A program made the translations under genes and the position numbers. Below are positions 41,773-53,201 of a stretch of DNA of 64,000 bases, piece after piece (the stretch's first letter is position 1; each line of letters begins with the position of its first letter). The stretch comes from Erigeron canadensis. Taxonomy: Eukaryota; Streptophyta; Magnoliopsida; Asterales; Asteraceae. The DNA lies in NCBI RefSeq assembly GCF_010389155.1, contig NC_057761.1, forward strand, positions 6,822,501 through 6,886,500. Reading direction: 5' to 3'. Under the pieces are notes generated by a model, which was not told the DNA's origin, searched no databases, and saw nothing but the letters and a program-made list of their open reading frames with translations.

Positions 41773-41892
41773 TTATAAGATTGAGAGAGAATACAATATA
41801 GTCTGGTATTTATAGGGTTCAAGAGAACATTCTAGAATATAATTACATAAATATGAAAGTGAATATTCATATATAATAAATATTATAATATT
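41773..41892 (-). repeat. Copia 5' LTR, shortened
   Basis: Homologous to 22325-22484, but about 40 bp corresponding to 22345-22385 is absent. It marks the right edge of the nested cluster. Confidence 0.6.
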
Positions 41893-42567
41893 TTATAAAA
41901 TGTTAGATATTATCACAAAACTATTTTTTTTAATTCATTATAAGGATAAAGATACTATCAAGGTTATTTATAACCCCTTATAAAACAAATTGACATCTTC
42001 TATTTTAAGAAATTTAGTATTTTTTTATACCCACCTTTATTTTTTAATCTAACTTTTGGTTACAAACAACCCCTTTTTTATACTTGACGCCGCTTCCATC
42101 ACAAACAGTCGTCCCACTACCACATCGGCACTGCCATGACCACCTCCGCATTGCATCAGTACCATGCTAATATAGACAATGTCTTAGATTTTAATAAATT
42201 TATAATTTTGATTGATCAATTAATTATAAATGGCTTAACACTATGAGGTCTGATTTTAAATTTTAATTTAAACAAGATGTTTTCAAAATTTGAGACAAAG
42301 GTTATCTCATAATGAGTTTTCGCTTTCGCTGTAGTTAAGGTTGAATATATTTTAAAAAAATTGTGTTAAGTTCAAAATTACCATTGAAAGATGTTAATTT
42401 ATTAATAGAAAAGATGTTTTCTTAAAGTTATTGCATACTTTTTTTCACGTAGTATTTTCTTATCTAACTAAAATCAATACGAAAAAATACATGAAAATGT
42501 TAAATGAAGCTCTCGACAGTTCATTTAGGGTGCATAAAAAATATGCACATTTACATATATAAGACTA
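41893..42567. other. AT-rich spacer with a CACC/GCC-rich repeat copy
   Basis: Contains copy 3 of the repeat family seen at 14.5 and 15.3 kb (GACGCCGCTTCCATC..CAGTCGTCCCACTACC, about 42085-42165) and a fragment of the MITE family of 15788-15948 (about 42505-42550). No gene is seen. Confidence 0.45.
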
Positions 42568-42600
42568 CTAGCTAAGTATCCCGGGTTTAACCCGGGAATA
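42568..42600 (-). mobile_element. 3' terminus of a Helitron-like element (minus strand)
   Basis: Read on the minus strand, the perfect hairpin CCCGGGTTAAACCCGGG (42596-42580) is followed eight bases later by CTAG (42571-42568) and then T. This is a textbook Helitron 3' end. The element body would extend to higher coordinates; its 5' end was not located. Confidence 0.65.
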
Positions 42601-45600
42601 GTAATAAAAGTTTTATAAAAACATATATTTGATACTTAAGTTGTGACAGTCCAGCGGTACTCATAACCTCGTAATACTATATCTTATGTTTCAAATAAAT
42701 TTAATTAGTTTATTAACTTGTATGATATGCCAAAAGTTTAAAATTATGTTATCATAAAATTACTTATATGATGAAAATATAAAAGTTCCATGTATAAAAT
42801 ATTAGAGTGTTCAAAAGAAAATAATAAAAAAAAGACATCAAAAATAACAAAATAAAAATGAAATAAACTTTAATTAGGAATGTTTTTGACATCATAAATA
42901 AATTAAATAAAAAAGAACTAATTTTAAGAAAAAATTTGGAGGTGACAAATTAGTTATTTTTGTAAAATATGATGTCATAACAATTTTATTTTATTTAATA
43001 TAAAGATCCTCTTGAGTTTATGTTATTTAATGCACTTCAACGAAAATCTTTAGGATTTTGTTTAATAAAACATAAAAATAAATATTTGGAAACATAATAT
43101 ATTAAATAGCTAGTATTTTGTATAATTGAGTATCAAGAGAAATGATTAATCCTTTTAATCAGGGACAAAATTAAGAAAAAATATTAGTAAATATCACATC
43201 ACTTTTTTTTAATATATTAAGAAGATTAGGCTAATTGATTGGGAGGAGTTATCATTTTCCGAGTATCAATTAAAACATTTGATGAGCAATCTATTATTCC
43301 ATATGCATACTTTTGTATTTTGTCAATGAATGTTACAAATGCAGTAAATTATGGTGATCAATTCTGTGATTATGATCCAGTTGGATTTTTTTCTTGAAAG
43401 GATGATCTAGTTGGATTTAATATTGGTCCCTATAGTTTACGTGTCAAAGCACCAGAGTAGGGATAGTATCCCAAGTTTCATGGCTGCATATTATACATAA
43501 CATGTGGAAACAATTAATTTTTGTTAAATGCACCTTTCTATGAAGGTCCAATGTTTTGAAATACAGGAATTACATTGGTAATGAAGCACTTTTTAACTTT
43601 CAATGAATGATGATCAACCATAAACTGGTTGCGTTTGAGACTTTGAGTGCAAGAGGCCGGGTAAATGAAAGTGGTTTGTATGGAAAGTGTATTAGCTAGT
43701 GGTTCTCGTATGATAACGAAGCTTGAGTTGGTTTTACTTTTACACCGACTAATATAAGATAAAGATGTATTTGGTTAACATTCATGTGCCATTGGTTAAC
43801 ACACCGGCTTCCAAATGAGTAGTCGTCACAAAATACTGGCGGAACATCGGTGATGAACTTAATATAGTGATAATGTCAACCAAATATTGTTCTTTCAAGA
43901 AGAGTGACACTACTGGTATGTATTAATTAACTTAAATCATATGTTTAAAAATCAACCTAAAACTTTAAAAATTTAACACATGGATTCTACTCTTTCATAA
44001 TCTTATCTCTTAATCTTTTCACGTATGATTAGGTGATTTTTAAGTATATAAATTAAATTGATATATAATTTTCCTAAAACAATACTTGAAGTAGGATGGG
44101 CAGTTACTAAAATGTGTCGCCAAAAATATCAATCTAGCATATATAACTATATAAAATATGAAGAACTTGATCAAAAGAAACGTTTTGTCATGACTTCATT
44201 TATTAGTAGCTTTGGTTAAAAACTAAGAACACTATTCATAACATTTAATCAATATCAAAATAAAGTTAAACAAATACAAATATACAATGACATTGACTTT
44301 GACTCAATCACTCAATACCCTGAACTATATATGATATTTGTTAGAGTGAATATATATACTTAGATAAGTTAGTATGAGGTTGTCAGACATTAAAGTTTAG
44401 ATGTAGAATTAATTACATGCCAATTTTTAATATTTATTCTGTAATATATAAATGATTGGTCCATACGTCGACTTTTATAAATTAAAAAATCAATATGTGA
44501 AAGTATATACACCAAGCTTGCTTATGGGTTAATGAATCATTGAAAAGGTTTTAGATTTTGAGAAAATTTATCAAGATTTAAATATCTATAATGAATAAAC
44601 AAATTAAGCATAACGTACATTCTCTCACCCTCTTGAGATTACATTCATCAAAGAACTGAAGAATTGTTGTCTATCATTTGTACTTTTCACATTGCTTGAT
44701 GTTACTGGATAAAATTTAAGGGAAAAGTATCTGTGTGTATGTAATTTGTGATCGGCTACTATTGTATAAAAGAAACTTTAGTTGGGTTCATTGTATGTAA
44801 GTAACCTGCTAAAACTAAACGAATCATGTAAGAAATAAATGTGGCACTACCAGGCATCTGATACATGGCCCAATGAGAGATCTCCATATCAGCTTGTTTA
44901 CACAATTCTTTCAATTTTAACAGGTTACTTACACATAATGAACCGGACTAAAATTTCTTTCATACAATAGTAATTGGTCACAAGTTACACACATAAATAC
45001 TTTTCTGAAAATTCAATTAGACATTCAACCTCACAATATATATCGAGAAAAGAAGCAACGAGGCATGCATCGAGAGAATTCAGACATACTTTTTTTTGTT
45101 GGGAGTATGTTATTTTCAAAAATCCACAAAACATAGTTATTTTCAATGACGGGCAATTCATTAGAATTTTCCCATATTATTATTATTCAATTTTGTCATA
45201 TTATATTATATATATATTGTTGGTAGAGCATGAAGAAAATATTATAAATTCTCTTGATTTTTATTGGTTAAAAAGATGATTTCTTTGTGTTATGATTAGT
45301 TGACAGTTTTGGAAAGTATTTAAGGCCTCTTTAAATATAAACAACATTACCATAGTAATTGGAAAGATATGGTTTTTTTCAAATAAGTAATTTTTAAACT
45401 GAATTCAAATTCTCCTCTGTATTTTTCTATGTCGCTAGCCACGTAATTTAGAATGCACATATTTTACTTTAATTTTAATTTGTATAAAAATAAGGAAGAA
45501 TTTTAAGATGAGATATGATATAATTACACGTAAACAATAAAACAACAAAGCTCATCTTGATAACTTATTCATTATAAATGAAACGGACTAAATGTGTGTA

Positions 45601-46735
45601 ATCACGAATGAATGTTAGAGGTCTATTAACCGCGATGACTAATAATACAAAATTATATATCGTCATATCAACAAAAATATATACCTTTTGATTTATATAT
45701 ACATTCATCTTGTAAATAAATAAACAATCACAACACTTAATTTTAATAATACACACATTAAATTAGACAAATTTAACCACATGGTCTTTGGGGCCCTCTT
45801 TGATGTTCTGGTAGAGGGAATGTTGGCTTGAAGACCAGGGACCGAATCTCAATTCCTATGGTTCAGGCATTTACCTCTTCAAACGCGTGTGGGCCGTGTT
45901 ATCGCACCCTTGGTCTCCAGGGGTGCCTTCGGGTTCCCACCATTACCTTACTGCCTACTTGGATGTCAGTGTTAGGGTTGAACCATTAACCAACTAATAT
46001 GTCGTTTTTTGGAAAGAAAAAAAATTAAACAAATTTGACTTTGCATATTAAGGTGGAATAATGGAGTTTTAAAAAGACTTGGTTCCAATCCATACAAACC
46101 TAAAATGTAAGTGAGTAAAATATTATGGCGTCGTAAAAAACTTGAGTAACAAAAAATGTTAATCAATATCCGTTTACGATAATGCACAGGTAAATAGTTA
46201 TATATATATATAACAATATTTAAAATAAATATAAATATAATATTATTATAACGGGTTTAGGTTAACGGGTTCGAGTTGGCAAGTTGAAAATTTCCAACCT
46301 AAACCCGACTTGATATCAAAATCGACTTGGAAATCACAATCAAAACCGTCAAACCCGTCAACCCGAACCTAACCACTAACACACAAAAAAAGAACGGGTT
46401 GGCACTAGGTTGGTGGGTTGATTTCAGGTCACATGGGTTGATGGGTTGGTAGGTGGGTGCGTCAAATGGGTTGATCTCAAGTAATATAGGTTGGTGGGTT
46501 GACGGGTTGATTTCAATTCAAATGGGTCTTCGGATTAAATGAGTTGGTAAGTCGACCTATTAAAAAATATTACATAAATTTAAATATTTTTGGGCTGACA
46601 GGTTGCCTTATTAACCCAAAAGGTCAACTGGACCCCGACAAAAAAAAGTGTACGGATTAAGATTTTATTTTAACATTAAGATGGATTTCATAATAAACTT
46701 TATTTTTGATTAAAAACTTTTAAACATACCTGGTT
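42601..46735. other. AT-rich repeat-derived DNA without genes
   Basis: Likely bodies of Helitron-like elements plus MITE fragments (about 43136-43260 and 43915-44060, sharing AATGATTAATC and AAAAATCAACCTAAAAC words with 47219-47396 and 54644-54820). The stretch 45780-45980 is locally GC-richer, with no ORF or motif that I recognise. Short open frames here show no conserved motif. Confidence 0.45.
46240..46640 (+). repeat. Degenerate GGGTTGGTGGGTTGA tandem repeat
   Basis: Many diverged copies of GGGTTGAYGGGTTGGT-type words, with reverse-complement words (AACCCGTCAACCCGAACC) to the left, lie just inside the Helitron-like 3' end at 46761. Subterminal repeats of a DNA element are the likely explanation. 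Confidence 0.55.
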
Positions 46736-46764
46736 ACCCGGTCACCGACCGGGTATTAATCTAG
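46736..46764 (+). mobile_element. 3' terminus of a Helitron-like element (plus strand)
   Basis: Hairpin ACCCGGTCACCGACCGGGT (46736-46754), six bases, then CTAG (46761-46764) and T. The same layout is seen at 246-273 and 42568-42596. The body would lie to the left. Confidence 0.65.
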
Positions 46765-48711
46765 TTATCTATTTGATATGGGTTCATAATTAGTTTTAAA
46801 TGTAGTTCTATTAATAGGAAAGTGCTAATTGCACTTAACGTGCATAAAAAGTTGTATTTTTCATATCAAAAGTCCACTCCTGAATTTTATGATAAATATA
46901 CAATATTTAATGGACCTAAACTACAATCTTTAAAGCTTTATTTAGCAAAATTCATATTAATACACAACATTTTATTACGCTTGTTGATGACATACACTTA
47001 CAATATTAGTTATTTTTCTCATACAAGTAAATGTATACTAAAAATCAAAGTTAAACAGATTACGAAGGAGAATTGACGTAGATCGTTTATGGAATATGCG
47101 ATTTAGTCTCGCAAAAGTAAAGGCCTTTCAAAGTTTTAGTAGATCTCGACTACTACGGCCCTGTACTTTCTAATTTCTATACTACGGCCCTGTACTTTCT
47201 AATTTCTATATATCACATAAGGAAAATGATTAATCAACCTAACTTATGTGTCTAAAAATTAACCTAAAACCTTCGAATTTGACGTGTGGATTCCACTAAT
47301 TCTCTTTTCTAATCTTGTCCCTGATTTTTCACATGTCATCATCTTAAGATTATGTTGATTTTTAGGCATACAATGGTTAATTTATCATTATCCCATAACA
47401 TAAACCACATATATACTTAGTATGTAATTAACTCTATATAGAAAGTTTAAACATCATAAACATTTTCTTAAGTTATTTCAATTTTGAATAAAATTTATTA
47501 GTATGGTGACTGACTGGTCAGATAGTACATTCGATTTAAAGGCAGTTTGCCAATTTGCATTGATCGTTGATGACTCAATCCCGTGAGTGACTCTGTTTTT
47601 GCAATTGATTTTAGGGTCCACATTGTGAGCTGTTTTCATCTAAAGTTTGGGCAACTTGACTCATTTTTTCTTGTGCACAAAATGTTGTAAATTTTGCACA
47701 AAGTGTTTGTAAATTAAGCATAATATGGTTTATACATGTCAAAGGACAACCTCCACTATGAATCTTGTTGCATTGCAATGAGTGAAAAGGGTTAGGGCCG
47801 ACATCATGATAATTCTGGTACCATTTATGAAGCACAATATACATATTGAATTTTCGATAAAGACAAAAGTATTGTCAAGTATGATGTTTCATTTGTATAT
47901 AACAAGATTATATATAGAATTCCAACAAGGTATTGGAGGGAAAATGGGAAATTTACACCTAAAATGTAGGATACAATATTATGGAGACTAGTCATGTGAA
48001 TTGATTTTACCAATTATAATAATCAAGTTATAAAATCTATTAGATTGATTTTAAAATAAGATATATCGTATTTTAGTTTTATTTTGACTAAATGCATGAA
48101 TATACATTATATCCCCATATATCATAATGTCTCAGTATGTGCATAATTGTCCTATTTCGAAAATAAAGGTCCAATTCCAAATATGCTTTAGGTAACACAT
48201 CAAAGGTAAATCAAGCCTTTTCCTTTCGATAAGCCTAACTTTATGTTTTGCGAAAGATTACTTTTTGTTTCAATTTATTGATATTATTTTCATGCATGCG
48301 ATGATGCTTAGTTAATTATTTATTTTAGATGGTAGATACGGTGTAATTTCTTCTTTTTCTAAACTAAAAAAAAAAACTAATATCACGAGTCTAATGGATA
48401 CATTAATAAACCCTAATAATACATATTAGTTCTTCTATTTAAGTTACTCAATTGGGTCGTGCACGTTTGATTTTGAATATATTTTAAAATACTTTCTAAT
48501 TTGCTTCCTTAACTCACTTTAAAAATTATTAAAAATATTTGTTTAAGTGTACCCGTTTGACTTACTCTTGCAGTGTTCACATTTCACATGCTTAATTTTA
48601 AGTCAAATTGAAAAGAAGAAAAAGTGTTAACTTTCATAAATATCTTAGGTGAAAATTAATACTCGTACTCAAACTTTTTCTTTTTAATTACATTTTATTT
48701 ATTAACGATGA
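46765..48711. other. Gene-free stretch with a MITE copy
   Basis: Bases 47219-47396 are a foldback MITE-like copy (AAATGATTAATCAACCTAAC at the left, GGTTAATTTATCATT at the right). A tandem duplication of about 30 bp (TACTACGGCCCTGTACTTTC) lies at 47150-47210. I see nothing coding. Confidence 0.45.
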
Positions 48712-49030
48712 GTTGGTGAAATGCTTTGTAGTTTCCTTTTTGACTTATAAGTCTTAGGTTCGAATCCCTATTTCACCAACTTTGAGATATAGATAGTCCT
48801 TCTATGAGAATTTGGTTTGGTTATACCAGGTTCAAGTATGAGGGAGCAGAGTTTACCCCTATTAATCGTCGTGCTTTCAGACGGATTAGTAGGGGGTTTC
48901 CCCCATTGGGTATTTGAAATAGGCATTTCTATTTCGAGAGAGCTATCTAGCGCGGACCCGGTTAAAACAACGTATGCTAGACCTCCCGCTGTCGAATCGC
49001 AACACGGAATTCAAGCGAAATTCACCTTTT
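48712..49030 (+). mobile_element. tRNA-derived SINE
   Basis: A tRNA-like head occupies 48712-48780: acceptor-stem-like GTTGGTGAA (48712-48720) pairs with TTCACCAAC (48772-48780), and a polymerase III B box (GGTTCGAATCC) lies at about 48758-48768. The tRNA-unrelated body follows, with an inverted pair CCCCTATTAATC / GATTAGTAGGGG, ending in a TTTT run near 49028. Head plus body plus T-rich end is the normal SINE layout. Target duplications were not resolved. Confidence 0.7.
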
Positions 49031-49129
49031 AAAACAAAATTACATTTTATTTTTTTCTCTTTATTTTTACTCCTTTATAAAACGAATTACCTTTCTCTTT
49101 TTTTCAACTTTTTATCTTTAAAAAGTTAA

Positions 49130-49490
49130 AGGGGTATTTGGTACGATAGTATGAAAAGGGAAAAAAGAGAATGAGAAAGACTTCTCTTGTTTAGTTACAC
49201 TGGAGAGTGAAAATCGATAATAAATAACTGAGAATGCTTTTCATTCTCTCAATTCCCTACAAATTGTAGAGAATGGTAAAAAAAATTGTTTTTGTTTTAA
49301 TGCTATATGTGTTAATTTTAATTATTAATTAAAAGTTATATTTTTTTTATATTCATTCTCTGTTTGTACCAAACAACATAATTTATTCTCTTTTCAAATA
49401 TCTATTATTTTTCCAACTATTTTCATTCTCTGTTACATTTACATTTCTATTCCTTTTGATTTCCTCCTACCAAACACCATCAAAATAACC
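49130..49490. mobile_element. MITE with GTTTGGTA-type terminal inverted repeats
   Basis: The left end GGGGTATTTGGTACGATAG and the reverse complement of the right end (GATGGTGTTTGGTAGGAGG) match imperfectly. Internal sequence repeats CATTCTCT and is non-coding. The ends resemble PIF/Harbinger or hAT-derived MITEs. Confidence 0.6.
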
Positions 49491-49548
49491 TTAACTTTCA
49501 ACACATTTTAAACTCATACTGTCACATACTACATCTACCTAAAATATA

Positions 49549-49803
49549 TTTAGACCATTCTCAGTGGTCATGGTAAATACACCTCAATACACTGTCACAT
49601 AAGTAAAACTTCTTTCCAATATATTCCTCATATTCACACCCACATTCAATACATTCCAATACACTCTAACATATTTATTTTCACACTTTTAATAGCCACC
49701 ACATTTCTCACCCAATACGACGGAATACAGCCCACACCCAATGGTGTGTACCGTATTGGAAGGGCAATATGGAGCAATACGTTTCCCATTGGGGATGCTC
49801 TTA
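49549..49803. mobile_element. MITE ending in CATCCCCAATGGG-type repeats
   Basis: The left end (GACCATTCTCAGTGGTCATG) and the reverse complement of the right end (GAGCATCCCCAATGGGAAAC) match imperfectly. The interior has AATACA-rich words. It is non-coding and Tourist/Harbinger-like by its ends. Boundaries are within a few bases. Confidence 0.6.
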
Positions 49804-51690
49804 AAATATTTTTCAACTTTATCTATCTTAACTATCTCTCTTATTTATTTACTAATTCAAAAAGTTTCATTTAATATGCCTATCATAGTCTTAATGAAAT
49901 TATTTACAACATACACTCCTTTACTTTAAAATAACTCCAATATCTATTTTACATCAATTACTTTTGAATTAATAACCACACCGTTACCGTCACCACCACC
50001 ACCACCACTACCCCTCATCATCATTATAGCTGCATTGGGTGAGTACCCCACTTAGATTTATAAATTTAATTCTGTTACAATATCAAGTGAATGGTTAAAG
50101 ATAGGTATGATACTAACCAAATATAGTTATTTTATAAGTTATCAGAATTTATGACTTTTGATGAATATAAAATGTCGGTATACATACTCTACAGTGAAGT
50201 ATTCGAATAATAGTGTACTTAAGCTTTTTTTTAATTTATATTTTTGTTTATTAACTAAAAATTAAGGTTAGAAAAGAACATCATGTTTTCGTAATAACAT
50301 CGAATCTCCATCCTTTTACCTCGTAAAGATTATGATGTTGCTAAATTCATTCAGTTAATACCCACATTGTTTTGGGTATCTACACAACTCGAACTCGCAT
50401 TTCTCAATTTCATATATAGGTCTAAAAAACGAATATCACCATCTATTGATGGATTGCTTTTTATTTTAACTTTTAACTTCTTAAAAAATAGAAATAAAGT
50501 ATTTATGAGTCTTCAGTTATCTTGTCAAGTTGTCAACAACTAGAGAAAAAATCTTTGAACACTTATGGGAGAAGGTGATCACTGTTATTAAACAGTCGGT
50601 TGAATCAATCGGATCAATAAGAAAAAAGTACCAATTCGATAACTACTGATTGGTTCATTGTGACTGAACCGTATTGAATTGCATGAATTAGTATGGTCGG
50701 ACCTAACTAGATTGGGTTAAAACATTATAACCAACAGTCAAAGCTTTCTTTTGGTTAAAATTTTCTGTGCTACAATTGGTACTATATTTGTACAATATCA
50801 ATTAACTCATACTCGTATTATGTTTCATTTAAAATTCTTTTGTTTTATTTCATCCTCTGATTTCTACTCTTATATTAGCTTCTCGCTAGTTGTTTAATCT
50901 ATAATGTTTAATGTTCTAAAACAAAAGTATTACATTTTGATTTTTTTTTTAAAAACTATTTCTTTAAATATTTTTATCGTGTAATATAATACTTAATAAA
51001 AATTATATGAATTTATTGAGTTTAAATGTGTTTTTTTTATATAGATTTAAGCAAGTATTAATAATTGGTTTTACGTAAAATAAAACAAGTATTAAAGTAA
51101 AACAAATAAAACAATAAGTTTCTCTTCATTGAAAATCATTGTGCATCATGAAAACCATCGTGCATCATCTGTTTCGTGAATCTTCGTGAATCAATTTAAC
51201 CATGATATAAGGGTCAAAATATTATCCTATTTGTTTTACTTTAATACTTGTTTTAAAATACCCAACCCCATTATCTATATCTATACTTCTATCTATACTA
51301 TATTATAAAGTAAATAGAGTTTTCAACTTTCAACATTCAACATTCAACTTTTAACTATATACATATGCTAATGCATGATGTACAATACGTCTAAACCACA
51401 TTACATCAATAATATACACTAATCGCTAGCACCACCACCGACGTCGTACTCCCCACCACCACCTGTCACCGCCGCCGCCATCACATCACCACCACCGGTG
51501 CCACTTCCACCACTGCTGCAACCCGCGGGTACCATTTTTGTATAACATAAAATAATATATCTATGGTCAAAGTCAAAATGAAAAAAAATTTAAAAATTTA
51601 AAACAAAACATTTTTAATAAGATAAAATGAGTAGTATTTATTTTGGTATTTGGTTAGGCCTCTCCCCACCTTTTACATACAAAAATTATT
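49804..51690. other. Gene-free stretch with CACC/GCC-rich repeat copies
   Basis: Copies 4 (about 49900-50045) and 5 (51292-51540) of the repeat family described at 14.5 kb. Copy 5 begins TCTATACTATATTATAAAG, like many plant Helitron 5' ends, and ends near CCCGCGGGTACC. The rest is AT-rich without ORFs. Confidence 0.45.
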
Positions 51691-51880
51691 CAATAAATGG
51701 TTTCTTCATTAGTGTTGTTGTACTATGTGCTTCAAAATTGGTACATAAAGTGATGTTGATTGAGATGGTTTGTTGAAGACAAGCTTAAAAGTTAACGGAA
51801 TTGATGAGAGTTGGAGAACCAGGGGATAATTTTTATTTTCCGTAATTTTTCATAGGTTTTATTTTTTGGGAAAGGGTTCC
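51690..51880 (+). repeat. Inverted copy of the EXORDIUM-like gene's 3'-UTR sequence
   Basis: This stretch is the reverse complement of about 52990-53195, the DNA just after the stop codon at 53202. Both contain, in opposite orientations, TACATAAAGTGATGTTGATT and GAGAGTTGGAGAACCAGGGG. The main difference is a gap of about 10 bp. The arms are about 1.1 kb apart. Confidence 0.85.
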
Positions 51881-53201
51881 CTTAAATTAATTTTTCAACT
51901 TGAGTCAAATTGGAATAATATTGACCCTTGATTGAAAATCTAGGACCAAGATTCAAAGATTATGTTTTAATCTTGTTTTTTGATTTTCATCTAAGGGTCA
52001 AAAATACCCTAACATAATTAGTCATGTTAAGATAACTTTAAAAAATTCATTCCTTTTTTTTTATTGAATAACTTTTTGTATGTAAAATGGAACTAAGGAA
52101 GGGGCATGTGATTTTTATATAACCAGTTTTTTTATTCATTTTCTCGTCATTTATTTGAGAACACCATTGGTAAAACAACTTTCTCATAGCATTTTTTTTT
52201 GGATAAAGCACATAAGTTTTTCTATTGAGAAAAAAAGAAGAAAACAATTTTAATGGCCATGTTTCAATTCTCAACGAATAAACTTTTTATAAAACGATTT
52301 CTTTTTTTTGAAGTTATAATATTTGGAAAAAAATAAGCAAATATATGGTTGATAGTAATACTTTTTTGAATATAAAATAAGAAAAAAGATAGATATGCAG
52401 TGATAGTAAAAATGAAGTGAAAAAACAATAAAGGTTGGAAAAGGCATTAGATTTTAGGAGGAAGATCACCTCAAGTTAAATAACAACTTGAGGGTAAAGT
52501 TATAAACATTTTAGACTTTAGATTAAAATTAAAAATTAAGATTTAAAAATGATCTTTTAATCTTAACTTTTGATTTTTATTCAACGACCAAAACGTTTCC
52601 AAAATTAACTCTTTTTGTTTTGAACATTAGACTTTTTTTAACTATTTAAATATTATCGGTTCCCATCGAACTTTCAATGCAAAAGATATTTTCCAGCACA
52701 GTTTTGTTGTGATAATAAATTCATTTTTTAGTACAGCATCAGAATAAATTCGTTAGTTTATTCTATAAATTTTTGAAGAATTGTATAGCAAAATGTTGTT
52801 TTTCCTATATCGATGACCTTTTTTTAGTAGAATCTTATACTCGTGTAATGTGTATATAATAATAATAATAAAAGGATGGTCATTTATCAACATCAGCGTA
52901 AAACTATAACTCTTTTGTTTGTTACCTACATAAAGAGACTAGCGAAAAAAAACCACAAAGATTATATAAAAATCCCATGCCCCTTCCTTTTTACATAAAA
53001 AAAAATTATTCAATCTAAAAAATAAACCCTATAAAAAATTTAAAAAAATAAAAATTGTCCCCTGGTTCTCCAACTCTCATCAATTCCGTTGATGCCCCTT
53101 AACTTTTAAGTTTGTCTTCAACAAACCATCTCAATCAACATCACTTTATGTACCAATTTTGAAGCACATAGTACAACAAAACTAATGCAGAAACCATTTA
53201 A
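51881..53201. other. Spacer downstream of the EXORDIUM-like gene
   Basis: The right end (52990-53201) is the 3' UTR of the gene and forms the second arm of the inverted repeat with 51690-51880. Between the arms, two related blocks with CTTAATTTTTGATTTTCAT-like words (51900-52020 and 52480-52620) are diverged repeats. No ORF. Confidence 0.5.

Larger units (their letters stand above)
22325..41892 (-). mobile_element. Deleted Ty1/copia element, outermost host of the nested LTR cluster
   Basis: A short LTR-like sequence is present at 22325-22484 and again, with about 40 bp missing, at 41773-41892 (shared words TATAAGATTGAGAGAGAATA, ACATTCTAGAATA, ATAATAAATATTATAATA). Between them, on the minus strand, are a leader (41770 down to 40949), a gag start at 23785 and a pol C-terminal fragment ending at 22627. 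Gypsy element A (23820-40948) splits the leader from gag. Most of gag, protease and integrase and half of RT are missing. LTR limits are approximate and I could not read its target duplication. Confidence 0.7.

Noticed and set aside
44974..45279. 101-codon open frame on the plus strand
   Set aside because: Very AT-rich, no motif, within repeat-derived DNA.
48758..48768. A functional tRNA gene at the B box
   Set aside because: The cloverleaf is incomplete (poor D arm and anticodon arm) and a SINE body follows directly.
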